Assembly: GCA_944989445.1 (NCBI GenBank)
Contig: CALYLW010000177.1
Span: 806,556-870,555 of the forward strand
DNA from: Ampullaceana balthica
Taxonomy: Eukaryota; Mollusca; Gastropoda; Lymnaeidae
DNA: 64,000 bases
Direction of reading: 5' to 3'
Part shown: positions 12,824 through 27,800 of the stretch, one piece after another
How positions within the stretch are numbered: position 1 is the stretch's first letter
Layout: the number at the start of each line of letters is the position of its first letter
Position numbers and translations under genes: made by a program
The notes under the pieces: model-generated
The model's database searches: none
Seen by the model: the letters and a program-made list of their open reading frames with translations, nothing else
What the model was told of the DNA's origin: nothing

Positions 12824-15800
12824 TATATACATGCATATATATTTATGCCGAAGTAAAGGACTTTGATTACGTTTCTGTCATGTTTGATTTCATTTATTTA
12901 ATGAAAAATAAGTTACCAGTTTATAATTGTCTGCGCATGCGCTAAAAGGTTAAAGTTTACGCTTCGCCGTGTCACAGTCGCGTTTTCCGTCGTATCAGCG
13001 AATTTAAAATACAAATAAACAAATCAATATGGTTATTTTAAGTCTAATGCTTTTGATGTATATATATTTATGCCGTAGTAAAGGACTTTGATTACGTCTC
13101 TGTCATGTTTCGATTCCATTTATTTAATGAAAAATAAGTTACCAGTTTATAATTGTCTGCCCATGCGCTAAAAGGTCAAAGTTTACGCTTCGCCGTGTCG
13201 CAGTCGCGTTTGCCATCGTATCCGCGAATTTAAAATACAAATAAACAAATCAATATGGTTATTTTAAGTTTAATGCTTTTGACGTGCAGGATATCTGTTA
13301 ATTAACTATCAGAACGTTCTCGAATTTCCTCAGTCAATCAAACTTTGTAATATAAATAAAACTATTGTGGCCTTGACCGTTGATCACAGCACGCTGTGGG
13401 CTGTGTGTACTGTGTTATCAGTTTCATCGTCACGCGCGTGTTAGTGTCACAGTCACTTATCTTACTGGTAACAAAGCAACAACAACAAACTTTTAAAAGA
13501 ATAATAATTTATTAATTTTTTTATTTAATTATATAAAAACCACCGTCGATTCTCGATACAAACCTTTATTTTCAACCGACGAAAATCGAGTTAAGTTGCA
13601 AATTTGGCCCTCTTTTGTGCTCGAGATACTAGGTTTCGGCGACATAAAAGAATCGACATTACCGATGAGAAAATGCTAAGACAAAGAGAGAATTTGGCGG
13701 TTCCAATAAAAAACGTCGACATAATAGGGTGGTCGATATAACCGAGCTCGAGATAAGTGGGTTCGACTGTAATAATTTCTAACTAACTCTACAAGGTTTT
13801 AAGGATATTTACACAATTATTTTCTCTTGCCTCTTTTATATTTAAAGCTCTTTTAAAGTTACATCTTTTAACAATGGCTATTTACCAATGGGATGATGAC
13901 ATTATTAATGTATACAACTTATAATCATAGCTGCTCTGTAACAGTGTTAATAAATTATGTCAAAATAAGAACACAAAAACGAGCCCAGCAAAGTTTTCAA
14001 AGTCATCTCTCAAAGTAATTATCAATTTTGTCTGCACCTCTTGCAATTGATTTAAAGACATAAGCTTCTCTGTACTGTGGGAAAAGATATAATAATTATA
14101 ATTTTATTGCAATTGTGTCTTAACAAGCACATGTAACCATTTTGATAATTGAACAGTTCTTGACAGTTTGTTTCACAGTGACATTATACAGCGTTTTGTC
14201 AGATGATGATAATTTTTGTAACATATTTAAATATTTTAGATTTATTATTTTTATAAAATTTAAAATCTTGAGGTGCTTTTTGATGGGCCATTAGATATTA
14301 GAGTAAGAGAAAACACTATTCATTCTTCTTGATGGGCCATTAGATATTAGAGTAAGAGAAAACACTATTCATTCTTCTTGATGGGCCATTAGATATTAGA
14401 GTAAGAGAAAACACTATTCATTCTTCTTGATGGGCCATTAGATATTAGAGTAAGAGAAAACACTATTCATTCTTCTTGATGGGCCATTAGATATTAGAGT
14501 AAGAGAAAACACTATTCATTCTGAATTATGTTGATGACATTAGAATAAACAAAGGGGAGTGTTAAATGGACAACGCTGCTACATTTCTTCACAAATATTT
14601 TGAAAATACTTACATGTCGTAAAGATTTAATTTTGAAAATATATTTTCCCTGTATGGTTACCTTTGGTCTCTCCTTCTTTGCTAAATGACATTTTTTGGG
14701 AGGTTAACTCATACAATTGACTGAATGTCAGCAGTTACTGAAACCTTGATGATTCTTAGTGTAAGATGGCATCACATTGTTGTAGACTCTCATGAAGAAA
14801 CAATCAAGCTTGCAGTGTCCAACTTGTGGGATAAAATGGAATAAACATATTGGACAAATGTTAATTTAAGAAGAAATCTGTGGGTGGGTGGAGATTGTCA
14901 AGAAGGACAGCAAGAGTTAACCACATGCTTATCTTTCCTTTACATAACCCACAACTTTTCCTGACATGTAATCCACTCATAGTATAGTAACTTTTCTTGA
15001 CATATAAGTATTCTCACTTTTGCTTTCAGATATATAATTTTTGCTTACGAGTATAACACTTTTTCTTTTAATTAAACCTTTTTTTCTTACTTTGTTTAAA
15101 TAAGTTATTAGTATACAACCTCAAAGGAGTTATATTCATTTTTCTCCCTTAACAAAGTTAAGGATTAGTTACAAAAAAGAAAATATTCATCAATTGTTAA
15201 AACACATATTGCACTGTGTAATTCCGCTTCCCTTGTATCTCTCAAGAAATTAACATGATCTCAAGGACATTGTCAAAAAAACAACAAAAAACTCTTTAAA
15301 ACTATACTGATTTTAAAATATCAACTCTTTTTAAAAAGAATTGCAAAATTAAAAAAAAATATTTTTTAAATAAATCCCATGTAAGTGGTATGTAATTGTA
15401 GTTGTTAGGATTATACATTTCAATTGGTCCTCCCTTCCTTGTAGGCCAATGATGTCAGTGACAAAGATGGCATTCCCCTGTATGATTCCAAAGGTAAACC
15501 TCTCTTTGATAAACCAGTCTACCTCCAAGAGGGCACACCCATCTTTGATGACAAGGGCAAACTTCTGCATCCCAAAGAAGTTCAAGGAACTCCCAAACCA
15601 CTGGAGGACGACAATGGTAAACCTTTGCAAGACAAGAAAGGGAAACCATTGTTCTACAAGGATGGCCAGCAGGTGTACGGCAAACCTCTGTATGATGAAA
15701 CCGGCAAGCGCCTGTACGACAGAGACGGCAGGCCTCTGTATGGCAGACCGGTCTATGGTGTCCCCCTCCAGGAGAAGGACGGCAAACTTGCTCGGGATTC

Positions 15801-18800
15801 TGACGGCAACCTGCTCTACTCCCGCCCCCACGATGGTCAGCCGGTCACTGACAAAGATGGGAAACCCCTCAAGGACAGCAGGGGCAATCCTCTGTACCAC
15901 CAGGAGGCAACTCCTTTCTTTGACAAGGAGGGCAACCACCTTCATGGCAAGCCCTTGTTAGACAAAGATGGGTTACCCATCTACAACAAGGACGGCAGGC
16001 CAGTCTACGACAAAGATGGCAAATCATTCTATGACTCGGAAGGCATACCAGTCTATGACAAAAGTGGCAAACCATTGTACAGCAAACCAGCATTTGATCA
16101 AGATGGCAAACCAATCAACAATAAGGATGGCAAACCACTCCACGGCAAAGATGTCAGGCCGGTCTATTGGGAAGATATTTATGACGAAGACGGCAAACCT
16201 TTCTTTGATGTCGTGTACAGCAAAGATGGCAAGCCTCATCCATATTCAATAGCGAGAACAGGCGGCAAGAAATCAAAGGTTAATATTGTTTTGTGCTTTA
16301 GACATATAACCAATAGTTTATTGAGATTATTCTTTACACTTACCAATCTCTTACTTGATGAAGTAAAATTGAACCTCAAACAAAGGGGAAAGACAGCACT
16401 TAACCAACGGGTTAGACAGCACTTAACCAAGGGGTAAGACAGCACTTAACTATCTGATCACATAAAAGCAAAGAAGTCATCATCTTAAAAGTAGTTAGTT
16501 TAACTTATATAAATGTATTCCCAAGTATAATAAACACAGTAAAATTTATTTAACTAAAAATTGATAAATTTTGAGAAGTTAAATTCTAAAACAAATGTGG
16601 GGTAAAATACCTAATTAAATTCAGAAGATCTAATCTTTAACATGTGAACAATAAAAATGTAAGATCTCTTTTCAAGGACAATAGAGTTTAAAATCTGAAG
16701 AGGTTATAAGGTTGACCCACTAAGAGTTGGTTATATCTCTTGTTATCTCCCCTTAAAGATCTTGACATAGTTTCTATTGTTGTTCTATTAATGCACTCAT
16801 TAACTCCGATCATGGTGCAGACATCAGTCTAGCCAATAGTCCAAGTGTCAACATAACAGAATCTGATGATCTCACATAAGTCTTTGTTCTAACCATCTCA
16901 GTTCTGTCTCACTTTTCTATTGTAATACTAATAGTTAAAGTCTGTCTCAATGTTGTATTGTAATACTAATAGTTAAAGTCTGTCTCAATGTTGTATTGTA
17001 ATACTAATAGTTAAAGTCTGTCTCAATGTTGTATTGTAATCAACTGAGCCTTACACAAACTAAAATATTTTTGTTGCATGATTTTCAAAGAAAAGCACCT
17101 TAATGTTTTCAGCCTTGTCTTTTGCCCACAGCACAGCATAGATAAAACCTAATGTGTTATAGTCTGTTCTTGTTCTTCATTTATTCATTTATATGTCCAA
17201 CATGTTTACAAGCAATCTCTACACTGCCCTTAAAAATTTGATCTAGGGTATTCGTTAATGTGTCTTAAATATTCTAATTAAAACTTAAGCTTGAAGTTTT
17301 ATATAGTGAACTTGTATATAAATATAAAGCAGTAATGTTGGTATTTTTGTTACTAGTTTCAGGGTTTTATTATTGGTTATCATATTTTTATACAATAAGC
17401 TGCATTGTTGTATAATGTTAATTTCTGCTTTACAATAGGATGTCAAAGAAGGCATACCATTGTATGATGATAAGGGGAAACTTTTGTTTGATAAACCAGT
17501 ATACTACCAAGAGAGCAAACCAATCTTTGATGACAAGGGTAAATCACTGTACCCTAAGGAAATCCAAGGCCCAGGTAAACCATTGGAGGACAACAAAGGA
17601 AAGCCATTGCTGGATAAAAAAGGGAAACCATTGTTTTATAAAGATGGTCAACAGGTGTTTGGCAAACCACTGTATGATGACAACGGTGAGTTGATGTGTG
17701 ACAAGGATGGAAAGCCACTTTATGGCAAACCAGTGTATGGTGTCCCACTGACAGATAAAGATGGTAAAGTGGTGAAAGATTCCGATGGCAATCCTCTATA
17801 TGCCAGGCCACATCAAGGTCAGCCCGTGTGCGATAAAGACGACAAGCCATTGTTTGATTCCGAAGGGCGTCCATTGTATCATGAAGAGGCCACGCCATTC
17901 TACGACAAAGACGGCCATCACCTCCACGGTAAACCCATCTTGGACAAAGATGGCCTGCCGTTGTATGACAAGGACGGAAGACCAGTTTACGACAAAGAGG
18001 GAAATCAGTTTTACGACCCTGAGGGTAAACCTATACTGGACAAGAGTGGCAAACCTCTGTACAGCAAACCAGCGTTTGATCAAAACGGCAAACCACTAGA
18101 AAACAAAGAAGGCAAACCCCTGCATGGCAAAGATGTGAGGCCTGTGTACTGGGAGGAGATCTTCAATGAAGATGGTAAACCATTCTATGGTAAAGTATAC
18201 AGCAGAGATGGCAAGCCTCACCCCCTGGCCATAGAGAGAAGCATTGTGCCAGCAACATTTGCTCCAGCTGGAAAGGTCAATATATTTCTCTACTCCAGTA
18301 GTGCATCATGGCCACCAACAACAGCTCTTAGACAGCTTACTAGTCTTCTCAACTTCTTATATTACTGCCATTATGAAATGCTTGACAAAAATTACTGCCT
18401 TTTTGGCTCTTCTTCTATGTCTTGAGGGCCCACAATCAATGTATCATTGATCCTTCTGGGTCCTCATTATGCAATCTAAAACCAGGCTCACTAGTAGTTT
18501 AGTCTGACACCCATTACCCATATTGTATTTTATCACCAATTAATAAAACTTAATTTATGCTTTTAACTATACATGTACTTAATTACAGTTTGTAATGGCC
18601 GGCAAATGTTTTCTTTCCCCCTCTATCTTTTGAATTGATAGTTTATGGTTATTTTTTTTTGAAATCTTATATCTTGTACCAGGGAAAACAATGTCAGGAA
18701 GACTTGTGTGCTCTCTTTTGACTGGCTACAAATTTACTTGATTTTCATTCAGGAAGTACTTTAATCTTTGTGCATTTTTCAGAAGCATGCCTAAAAATTA

Positions 18801-21800
18801 ACTTATACGCTCAGATTTTGTTTTGGGTTTCTTGAGATGTACATCCAATCCCGGTCAGTACTAGTATTTTTTATGGAACACATTTTTTGGGGTAATTTTT
18901 GTGATTTAACAGTAAAACATCAGCTATAGTTTCAAGCGTTGTATACCGGAGTCAGTAAACTGAGAGATTGTAAGTGTACTTGGGTGGAATTATATTACAA
19001 ATGCAACTAGAAGGTAATTGGGAGAGTATGGTTCTTGGATTTCTTTGTAAAGTGCTGGCGGGTAGTCAGAAAAGTTTTTATACTGAAAGTTAAAAATTAT
19101 AATTTGTCCTCATAATAATTGGGGGGAAGGAGGGGGGACGGTATCTTCGTTTGTTACAACTCACTGTATACAGCTTTTAGAATGGTCACCCTAGTATCAC
19201 ATTGTCAACATTCACTTTTTTACTTTGAGCTTGAATTGCCTCATTTTTGGACATTATTTTTTTTTAGCTGAATCACTGTGAATGTTGTATTTGATAGAAA
19301 AACTATATAACATCTTCTCATCTGGTGATGAATGTTGTATTTAATAGAAAAACTATATAACACACATTCATATCTGGTGATGAATGTTTTATTTAATAGA
19401 AAAACTATATAACACACATTCATATCTGGTGATGAATGTTGTATTTAATAGAAAAACTATATAACACACATTCATATCTGGTGATGAATGTTGTATTTAA
19501 TAGAAAAACTAAAAAAACACATTTGTATCTGGTGAGCTGAACAATTCTAAATGTTGACTTATTTTATAGAATGCCTTACGCTACTTTAAAATCTATTTTA
19601 AGAAGTAACTAGGAAACTGCCCCATTTCAGCTTGGTAGTAATTCTTGTACTGTAATAATGTGACATAAAATAAAAGCAGGGGTGGTCATGTTCAATAAAT
19701 TCAGCCTGCCAGATGTATCAGTTGGACATCTTATTCATTCAGTGGGCTGCTCATCTAGTTTTGGCTTATACTCATTGTAAATACTAATACAGTTTTTTTT
19801 TCACCATGTTAGCCAGGTTGGCTAGATAAGGAACTCAATTTTACCCTAGTGTTGCTTCAGCTCTCCTTTGATTAAGTGTAGAAAAGTCCAAAATACTCCA
19901 AAACTATAATCAGTTATATGCCAAACTTTATCCCTGCATTTTGAATTTATAAAAAAAAATTCTGTGAGCAGAGGTGCCTATGCTGCCTACTCAAGTTCAT
20001 ATCCAAAGATTTTTGTTTGGGCATTTGCAAATTTTTTTTAAAAAATATATTTTTTTTAGTCCCATAACCTCTTGGTCGTTATAACCCCGTAGTTGTAGGG
20101 GGTTCTAATGTTTCCATTAGAACATTCTCGGGCTTGATAGACCTGGCGGCGCCCATTCCTCTCCAGGTCAGTGTAGGACTTTTCTAGCGTTAGTCATTAT
20201 CAACATTTTTATAGTGGCTTTAACGTGGAATCGATCCCACGCCCCTCAGCTTGTGAGGCGAGTGAACTATTGACTTCGCTATCCAGCCACCATATTCCTT
20301 ATGGAAGTTGTAAAAGTGGCAATAATTAATTTTCAGTAGATCCTTATGTCAAGTTCAATCATATAATTTGGAATACAACATATTTATATTGTAGCTGACT
20401 TTCTTTAATCCATCATCATGTATGATATTATATTCCATTACAATACAACATTCAAAGAGATAAAGAGTGTTAGATTCTGAAAGAGATTTTACTATTACTA
20501 TTATGGTAATTCCAGAGTCATTAGGTCTGATTATTTTATTTGATTTGTAAGTTATTCCTGTATTTCGTCAACATTACTTCTTTTTTTTTGGTGGAGGGTG
20601 GGGTATTTCTGTTTCATCTACCATCTTAGTTCTTATTCATGCCAGTGGAAACAGTTCTAGTCTTTTCTAATGCATTTACAGTGAATAATTGCACATCTTG
20701 TGTAGTGAATAATTGCACACCTTGTGTAGTGAATAATTGCACATCTTGTGTAGTGAATAATTGCACACCTTGTGTAGTGAATAATTGCACACCTTGTGTA
20801 GTGAATAATTGCACACCTTGTGTAGTGAATAATTGCACACCTTGTGTAGTGAATAATTGCACACCTTGTGTAGTGAATAATTGCACACCTTGTGTAGTGA
20901 ATAATTGCACACCTTGTGTAGTGAATAATTGCACAACTATGCTATATCTTGTGTTTCTGGTTCACAATTTTATGCTGTTGAATTAAAAACTAGCTTTTCC
21001 TTTTCAGGAAAATTCAAAATTGTATTTAAAATGCCATGTTAATCAAATTTGATTGTTCTGCTTCTGATTCATCATAATTTTAGTTTTGTCTTCTAAATCC
21101 TATTCTCTTCATTAGTCATGAATGCAGTAATTTCTTTGAAATCTCTCTTTTAAATTATGTTCAGTTTTGCATATACATTTACAGCTTTCTTTGTAAGTTA
21201 TTTATGAAAATGAGAATCATTTGACTAATAACCCCTTTTGTTTTTTGCATTGCTTATTACGATGAACCATTTTTATGGAAAGTAATATTAATGTAATGCC
21301 ATGCTTACTAGACAGAGCTGAGTATCTACATTAAATGAAAAACGAGACTCATTTGTTGACACTCAATCATTATTATGAACCACAATCAACTCTTGCCTCT
21401 TAAGTTATTTACTATACAAAAATCACTTTATTTTCTTTTATTTTACAATATTACCATTAAATATTTAAAAGTTTTTGTATTTTTTGCCTCAGTTTAAATT
21501 CATTGGTCTCAGTCTTGTTAAGTAAATGTCAAATAGCTAGGAGATATCCTTCATCAAAATTAACAACTAGTGTATTAAGTGACAAGAATATTTTTTAACA
21601 ATTTCTAATAAAAATAATTTATGATATTAGGTACAGTATCTTATTTAATTTTAATCAACTTACTATGTCTCTATTTTCGAGAACTGAATGCACTTTTAGA
21701 AAAGCAACCTTCTATTGCTCATAGAGAAAAAAAATTCAGATTGTTCTTGCAAAATGATAACTTCTATATACTGTCTAATTCTCCAGAAAAATGTTCTATA

Positions 21801-24800
21801 AAATTTTGACATTTTAAATGTATAAATTAATATTGTAAATTCAATGTAAAGAGTTGGCCATCATCTCTGATACAGATATATAACTCTCAACATTTTTTCT
21901 TCTTAAAGCTTTCCATTTTCTAATTGAAGGTGTTTAAAAACAAATCAATAAAAAGCGTGTTTTATTATTTTAGGATAAAGACGTCAAAGAAGGCATACCA
22001 TTGTATGATGATAAGGGGAAACTTTTGTTTGATAAACCAGTATACTACCAAGAGAGCAAACCAATCTTTGATGACAAGGGTAAATCACTGTACCCTAAGG
22101 AAATCCAAGGCCCAGGTAAACCATTGGAGGACAACAAAGGAAAGCCATTGCTGGATAAAAAAGGGAAACCATTGTTTTATAAAGATGGTCAACAGGTGTT
22201 TGGCAAACCACTGTATGATGACAACGGTGAGTTGATGTGTGACAAGGATGGAAAGCCACTTTATGGCAAACCAGTGTATGGTGTCCCACTGACAGATAAA
22301 GATGGTAAAGTGGTGAAAGATTCCGATGGCAATCCTCTATATGCCAGGCCACATCAAGGTCAGCCCGTGTGCGATAAAGACGACAAGCCATTGTTTGATT
22401 CCGAAGGGCGTCCATTGTATCATGAAGAGGCCACGCCATTCTACGACAAAGACGGCCATCACCTCCACGGTAAACCCATCTTGGACAAAGATGGCCTGCC
22501 GTTGTATGACAAGGACGGAAGACCAGTTTACGACAAAGAGGGAAATCAGTTTTACGACCCTGAGGGTAAACCTATACTGGACAAGAGTGGCAAACCTCTG
22601 TACAGCAAACCAGCATTTGATCAAAATGGCAAACCGCTAGAAAACAAAGAAGGCAAACCCCTGCATGGCAAAGATGTGAGGCCTGTGTACTGGGAGGAGA
22701 TCTTCAATGAAGATGGTAAACCATTCTATGGTAAAGTATACAGCAGAGATGGCAAGCCTCACCCCCTGGCCATAGAGAGAAGCATTGTGCCAGCAACATT
22801 TGCTCCAGCTGGAAAGGTCAATATATTTCTCTACTCCAGTAGTGCATCATGGCCACCAACTACAGCTCTTAGACAGCTTACTAGTCTTCTCACCTAGTTG
22901 GTTTTTTTAGAGTCTGCTTATATTGACACTGCTTGAACTGTATAACATGTTCTTGACTGATATTTCCAAACAAACCATCATATATTCTAACATGGATTTT
23001 TCCCCTCATATCACATTTATAATCTAATGTTCTTGTTGAAGTTTCAGCTATGTATTTATCAGACTGATGACTATATCCTCATCTTCATGTATCCTCGTAT
23101 GAAACACTTTAGTTATCAATGAACACATGCGGAGTGGTATAAATCTGACTTGTAAATCAAACTGTGACCACTTCTTATTTCCTGAATATCTAGTCATCTT
23201 GCCTGTTCAACTATTCCTTGTCTTTGTGACCACACTTGTTGTGAACGCCTTGTGTGAATCATGAATACTCTCTAACAGTACACTTGTATTTGCACTACTA
23301 ACATTGCATTTCTTTTTGTTTACTCTAACTTGAGTTGTCATTTCTTTATTGCATTAAGCTGCTTAGAAGACAAATTAGTTTTTTTAAACTTTCTTTATAT
23401 CATTGTAATGTTGAACCTTTCAAAGACCTATATTTGATTAAATAAATACCCGTAGAAACTTTAGGGGACGCGATGTTTGAGTGGCAGCGCGCTCCACTGG
23501 CGTACCGATGGTCACGGGTTCGGATCCATGTGAAGGCAAGGAATTGTTCCCGGGGCCTAGGGCGTCCCTGAGTCACCCAGCTCCGAATGGGTACCTAACA
23601 CTAGTTAGGCGGCTGGGTAATGCCTGGAACCCGTGGCCTGTGAACGCTGCATCACTTGCCAACAGATCATCTGTCATGGTCTGTGGACGCAATTTTCTTC
23701 TGCATAGAAGGAGCGTCTGTATAGATAAGATACGATAGAAACGCTGTTGGTAAAATATGCCATCATGTTGTAATGTTAAAATTCTGTCCTGCTTTACAAG
23801 CTTCTAATCTTAGATAAATGTACAGGTATCTAATTTATTGCTTACTTATCCATAGTATTGCTAATAGTTGTTTTTATTATTTTATAAAGATATTTTAATC
23901 TCTTGGATAGTGGTATTTGCTTTATAAAATTGTCATAATTCTTGCATACAGATTCACTTCACTGTGCACTATCTAAATGAATCTTAAAAACTGTAACTTA
24001 TACTAATTGATATACATGTACATTAATTGTATTTCAGAACCAATCATAGGATTTTAATAATCTCATTTTCAGTTGATTCTTATTATCAAGGATACATATC
24101 TGTTAGACATGATTTTTAATCATTGTTATCAAAATGAGTTTTTTCTCAGCCATTAGCTATGAACTAGTTTCATTTGACTATAATCTCATTCATCTATTCT
24201 ATGAATATATTAGCTATGAACAAGTTTTATTTGGCTATAATCTCATTCATCTATTCTATTAATGAAACAGTTGTATGGTACAAATCTTTAAGAATACATT
24301 TTCATCCACTAACTTGTCCATTTGATAGGCCCCCAGTGAAGAGCAAGGTATCCTCTTGTATGATGGAGATGGTTCACCTCTCATTGAGAAACCTGTTTAT
24401 TACCAAGAAGGGAAACCACTTTTTGATGAGAAAGGCAAACCTCTGTACAGCAAGGACAGCCAGGGCAAACCTCTCTTGGACGACAAGGGCAAACCTCTGC
24501 TGGACAAAAAAGGGAAACCGCTTTACTACAAGGATGGCCAACAAGTTTACGGCAAACCATTGTATGATGAAAACGGGAAGCCACTGTGTGACAGGGACGG
24601 GCGGCCCTTGTATGGAAAACCAGGATACGGTGTTCCCTTGTATGACAAGGATGGTAAACCAGCACGAGATACAGATGGTAATCCACTGTATGCTAGACCT
24701 CAAGATGGCCAGCCCGTATGTGACAGAGAAGGGAAACAACTCTATGGCAAGGATGGTAAACCGTTGGTTCATGATGAGGCCACTCCATTCTTTGATAGAG

Positions 24801-27800
24801 AGGGCAACCACTTGCATGGGAAACCAGTTTACGATAAAGATGGTTTGCCTTTGTATGACAATGACGGCAGACCTGTCTATACCGAGGACGGCCAGCCATT
24901 CTTTGACCCCGACGGTAAGCCGATCTACGACAAGAGTGGCAAACCTTTATACAGTAAACCAGCGTATGACCAGAACGGCAAGCCCCTCTACAACAAAGAT
25001 GGCAAACCACTGCTTGGGAAAGATGTCCGACCTGTTTACTGGGAGCAGATCTTCAAATTTGATGGGAAACCATTCTATGGCAAGGTTTACAGTCAAGATG
25101 GCAAACCTCATCCCCACTTCATTGAGAGGTTGGACAGAGTGGGCAAGACATCAAAGGTCAATAACTTCTCTTAACCTTTCCATCATTATATGGGCATTGC
25201 TTCAGGTTTTACTCCTTGCTTGGTATAAACTTGTACATGCTGCACCTCATAAACTATACCATGTGTGTGTGTGCATATATACAATTTCAGATAGTTTTAG
25301 AAAATATATAATCCTCCTAATATTAATATTTTGAAATAGTAGTTTGATTTACAAATATAAGTACACAACATTTGCAAACTTTGAATAATATATAACTCTT
25401 TTTTTAAATTTATTTCAATATATATTTCGTAGAGTTTGCTCAATATTACAAATATATGATCATTCTTATATCATTGCTTATTTTTACCCGGCTTCATCTT
25501 AATGTTTTTAAAAATCAGATACCTAATGAGGCTTAGTCGAATTGTTAGAAAAAAACAACATTGAGCATATGTAAAGGAGTTTACTTTCTGCACCTGGACT
25601 GTGTACTGACTCAAGCCACTTTTGTTGGTTTGGTCACTGAATGTCTGTGTTGTTGAACATCAGTCAGAAAGTAACCATCACAGCTATCATGTAACACAAG
25701 ACATGTTTAGTCTTAAAGTTTTATGGTTCTTATAGGAAACAACTTTGATAAAGTCAAAAGTTCTGTCCTCTATGTACAATCTATGACCACCGTATGTGTT
25801 CTTGTACAGGAAGAGAGAGATGAGTGCCGTGAACAAGAAAAGAAGAAATCTCCCTCTTTCATGGCTAGTCTCTGCATTGGAAGGTCCCCTGTCAAAAAGG
25901 TCTTTGTCTGTCTCTGGCATCTTGGGGGCATGTTTGCTATCTGACGTCTCTAAGTTTGTTGGCTATTCATGGCAGGACTTTATCTCTCTTTGATCTATTA
26001 GATACTTAGTCTATTGATTTAGTACATTGTGCTTACAGCATTTTGCTTCTTAAGTTCTGTAATGAACCTGTAAACAGTCCAGTGTCAAAGTCTGATTATG
26101 TGGTAGTAGGTGATATGTTTGTTGGCTGTGATGGATAGCTTAATGGATTCATTTTGGTTGCAAGCTCATAAAGTTTATTTTAGTTTTTAAGAAATTCTAT
26201 TCCATTATTTTTCTGCTTCTTTTCTTTTGGAATGAATATTTTGTACAATATTTAAGTTATTTTTGGTTGTTTTTTTTTCCTGTCGAAGTTTATCGATGGA
26301 ATGCTGTATTCATCTTGCATGGACTTGTGTCCTAGTATTTGAGTGACTTGATCACACTGGGCATGTTATACTCAATGGATGATGAGGTTTACACACATTT
26401 TGAGTGTATAATGCTAGCCACTGGGCATGTTATACTCAATTTATGATGTGGACATCTCTATAACCTGGTCGTGTCTATAGTTTCAGCTCTAACCATCTGA
26501 ATATCTTGAGTTTGTTGAATGCTAGTAGTTTCTGTAGATGCCAGTTATTTCCTTGCTAACTCCTTAAACATGACCTTCTCCATCATATCCTTAAACATGC
26601 CCTTCTCCATCATATCCTTAAACATGACCTTCTCCATCATATCCTTAAACATGCCCTTCTCCATCATATCCTTAAACATGCCCTTCTCCATCATATCCTT
26701 AAACATGCCCTTCTCCATCATATTCCTTTGACAGCTTTAAATAATATATATTTTAATTGATAATACATATATAATATAGATATAGATATATATTTTTTTT
26801 AATTTTTTTTTGTGTGTGTATATAATCCAAAGCACTGAATTTATCTAAACATACTGCTTGCTATTGTTTTAATAAATATATGGCTTTTTAATTTTGAGCA
26901 TTATCTCAACATAACTTTCTATTTCAGTTTATCATTTGAATGTATTTATTTATTTATTTATTATTTATGCGCTGACTTGTTGTGCACTAAATGAACATTT
27001 ATTTGATATTTTTACAGGGGATGGGGGGTGGGGGGCGCAATAATTACTTACTTGTCTTTTACTCTCTATACTATTGATTTTACCTACAACTTTACGGATT
27101 TTGGTTTTCTTTACATTTGATTATTTCTAAAACTTGCACATTTCTCTGTATCAAGTGTGTTCCATGATATGTATGTGGCGCAATCATATCATTCCCACAG
27201 GTTTTAGATGTTTTCAATATTCCATGGGCATGATGTATAAGTTTTGAATTTATAAAAACTTTTATCTTCTTTGCATGAATAAACCATACTAATCTTATGG
27301 AAAAAGACATACTATTAACGATTTAACAAATTTTCTTGACATTATTATAGTTGTGAATAAATTCTCAAGGGAAATCTTGACATTTAAATGCATTTAAACA
27401 TCAATGTAACAACTTTTATTCTTTGTGTTAAATTTAAAGAAAACATTCTGGCTCTATTATAACAAAATGTAACTGACTTGTTCTTTAACTCTGTTTACAA
27501 AATAGCACTGTTGTGTTTACTTAGCCAAGATAATTAGTGATCACATTTTTAGTTCTAAGATTTTATCTTAGCACACAAAAAATTATTTTTAAAAAAATAT
27601 GATGAAATCCAAAACAGGGGGAGAAAAAAAATCTAATTCTTTGTTTGGTATTTGATTTGAAGGCTCATCTATTGAATGCTGGATTGCCTGGCCTTGGTGT
27701 TGGTAAAGGTGATATGACAGGTGTGGTTGGAGAGGAGAAGCAGATTGACAACAAGCAGTTCTACTTGCCTGTGCCCAAACCAATTAGGGTAACTTAATTA

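Larger units (their letters stand above)
12401..13769 (-). mobile_element. Pogo-like non-autonomous DNA transposon, copy 2, inverted (1369 bp)
   Basis: TA-flanked; starts CAGTCGAAACCGCTTATGTC and ends GTGGGTTCGACTG. Its left end is the reverse complement of the right end of copy 3 (CCGGTTTCGACTG), so it lies in the opposite orientation. It contains an (AT)n tract (12764-12840) and an internal direct duplication of about 225 bp (12837-13288) not present in the other copies. No transposase. Confidence 0.85.
18276..21973 (+). other. Intron between modules D and E
   Basis: After about 75 bases homologous to the start of the next intron (to about 18350) the sequence is AT-rich and unremarkable, except for two minisatellites (19280-19537, 20681-20936) and a minus-strand SINE (20052-20292). 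Nothing is seen at 18353-19279 or 20937-21973. Confidence 0.6.
22817..24328 (+). other. Intron between modules E and F
   Basis: Contains a SINE (23464-23738) and a 57-bp two-copy repeat (24153-24261). The remaining sequence (22897-23463 and 23739-24152) is AT-rich intron with nothing else seen. Confidence 0.6.

Noticed and set aside
20225..20292. Possible tRNA gene on the minus strand
   Set aside because: A and B box spacing is tRNA-like, but the acceptor stem does not pair and a SINE body follows; called a SINE.
20626..20986. ORFs on both strands with VNNCTPCV or CNYSLHKV repeats
   Set aside because: 24-bp minisatellite artefact inside a 4.1 intron.
23481..23738. 85-codon ORF around SINE sequence
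   Set aside because: Lies entirely within a tRNA-derived SINE; not a protein gene.
9425..25156. CRISPR-like or bacterial toxin-repeat interpretation of the regular GKPLYDKDG array
   Set aside because: The repeats are protein-coding exons with GT-AG introns in phase with a eukaryotic FERM gene.
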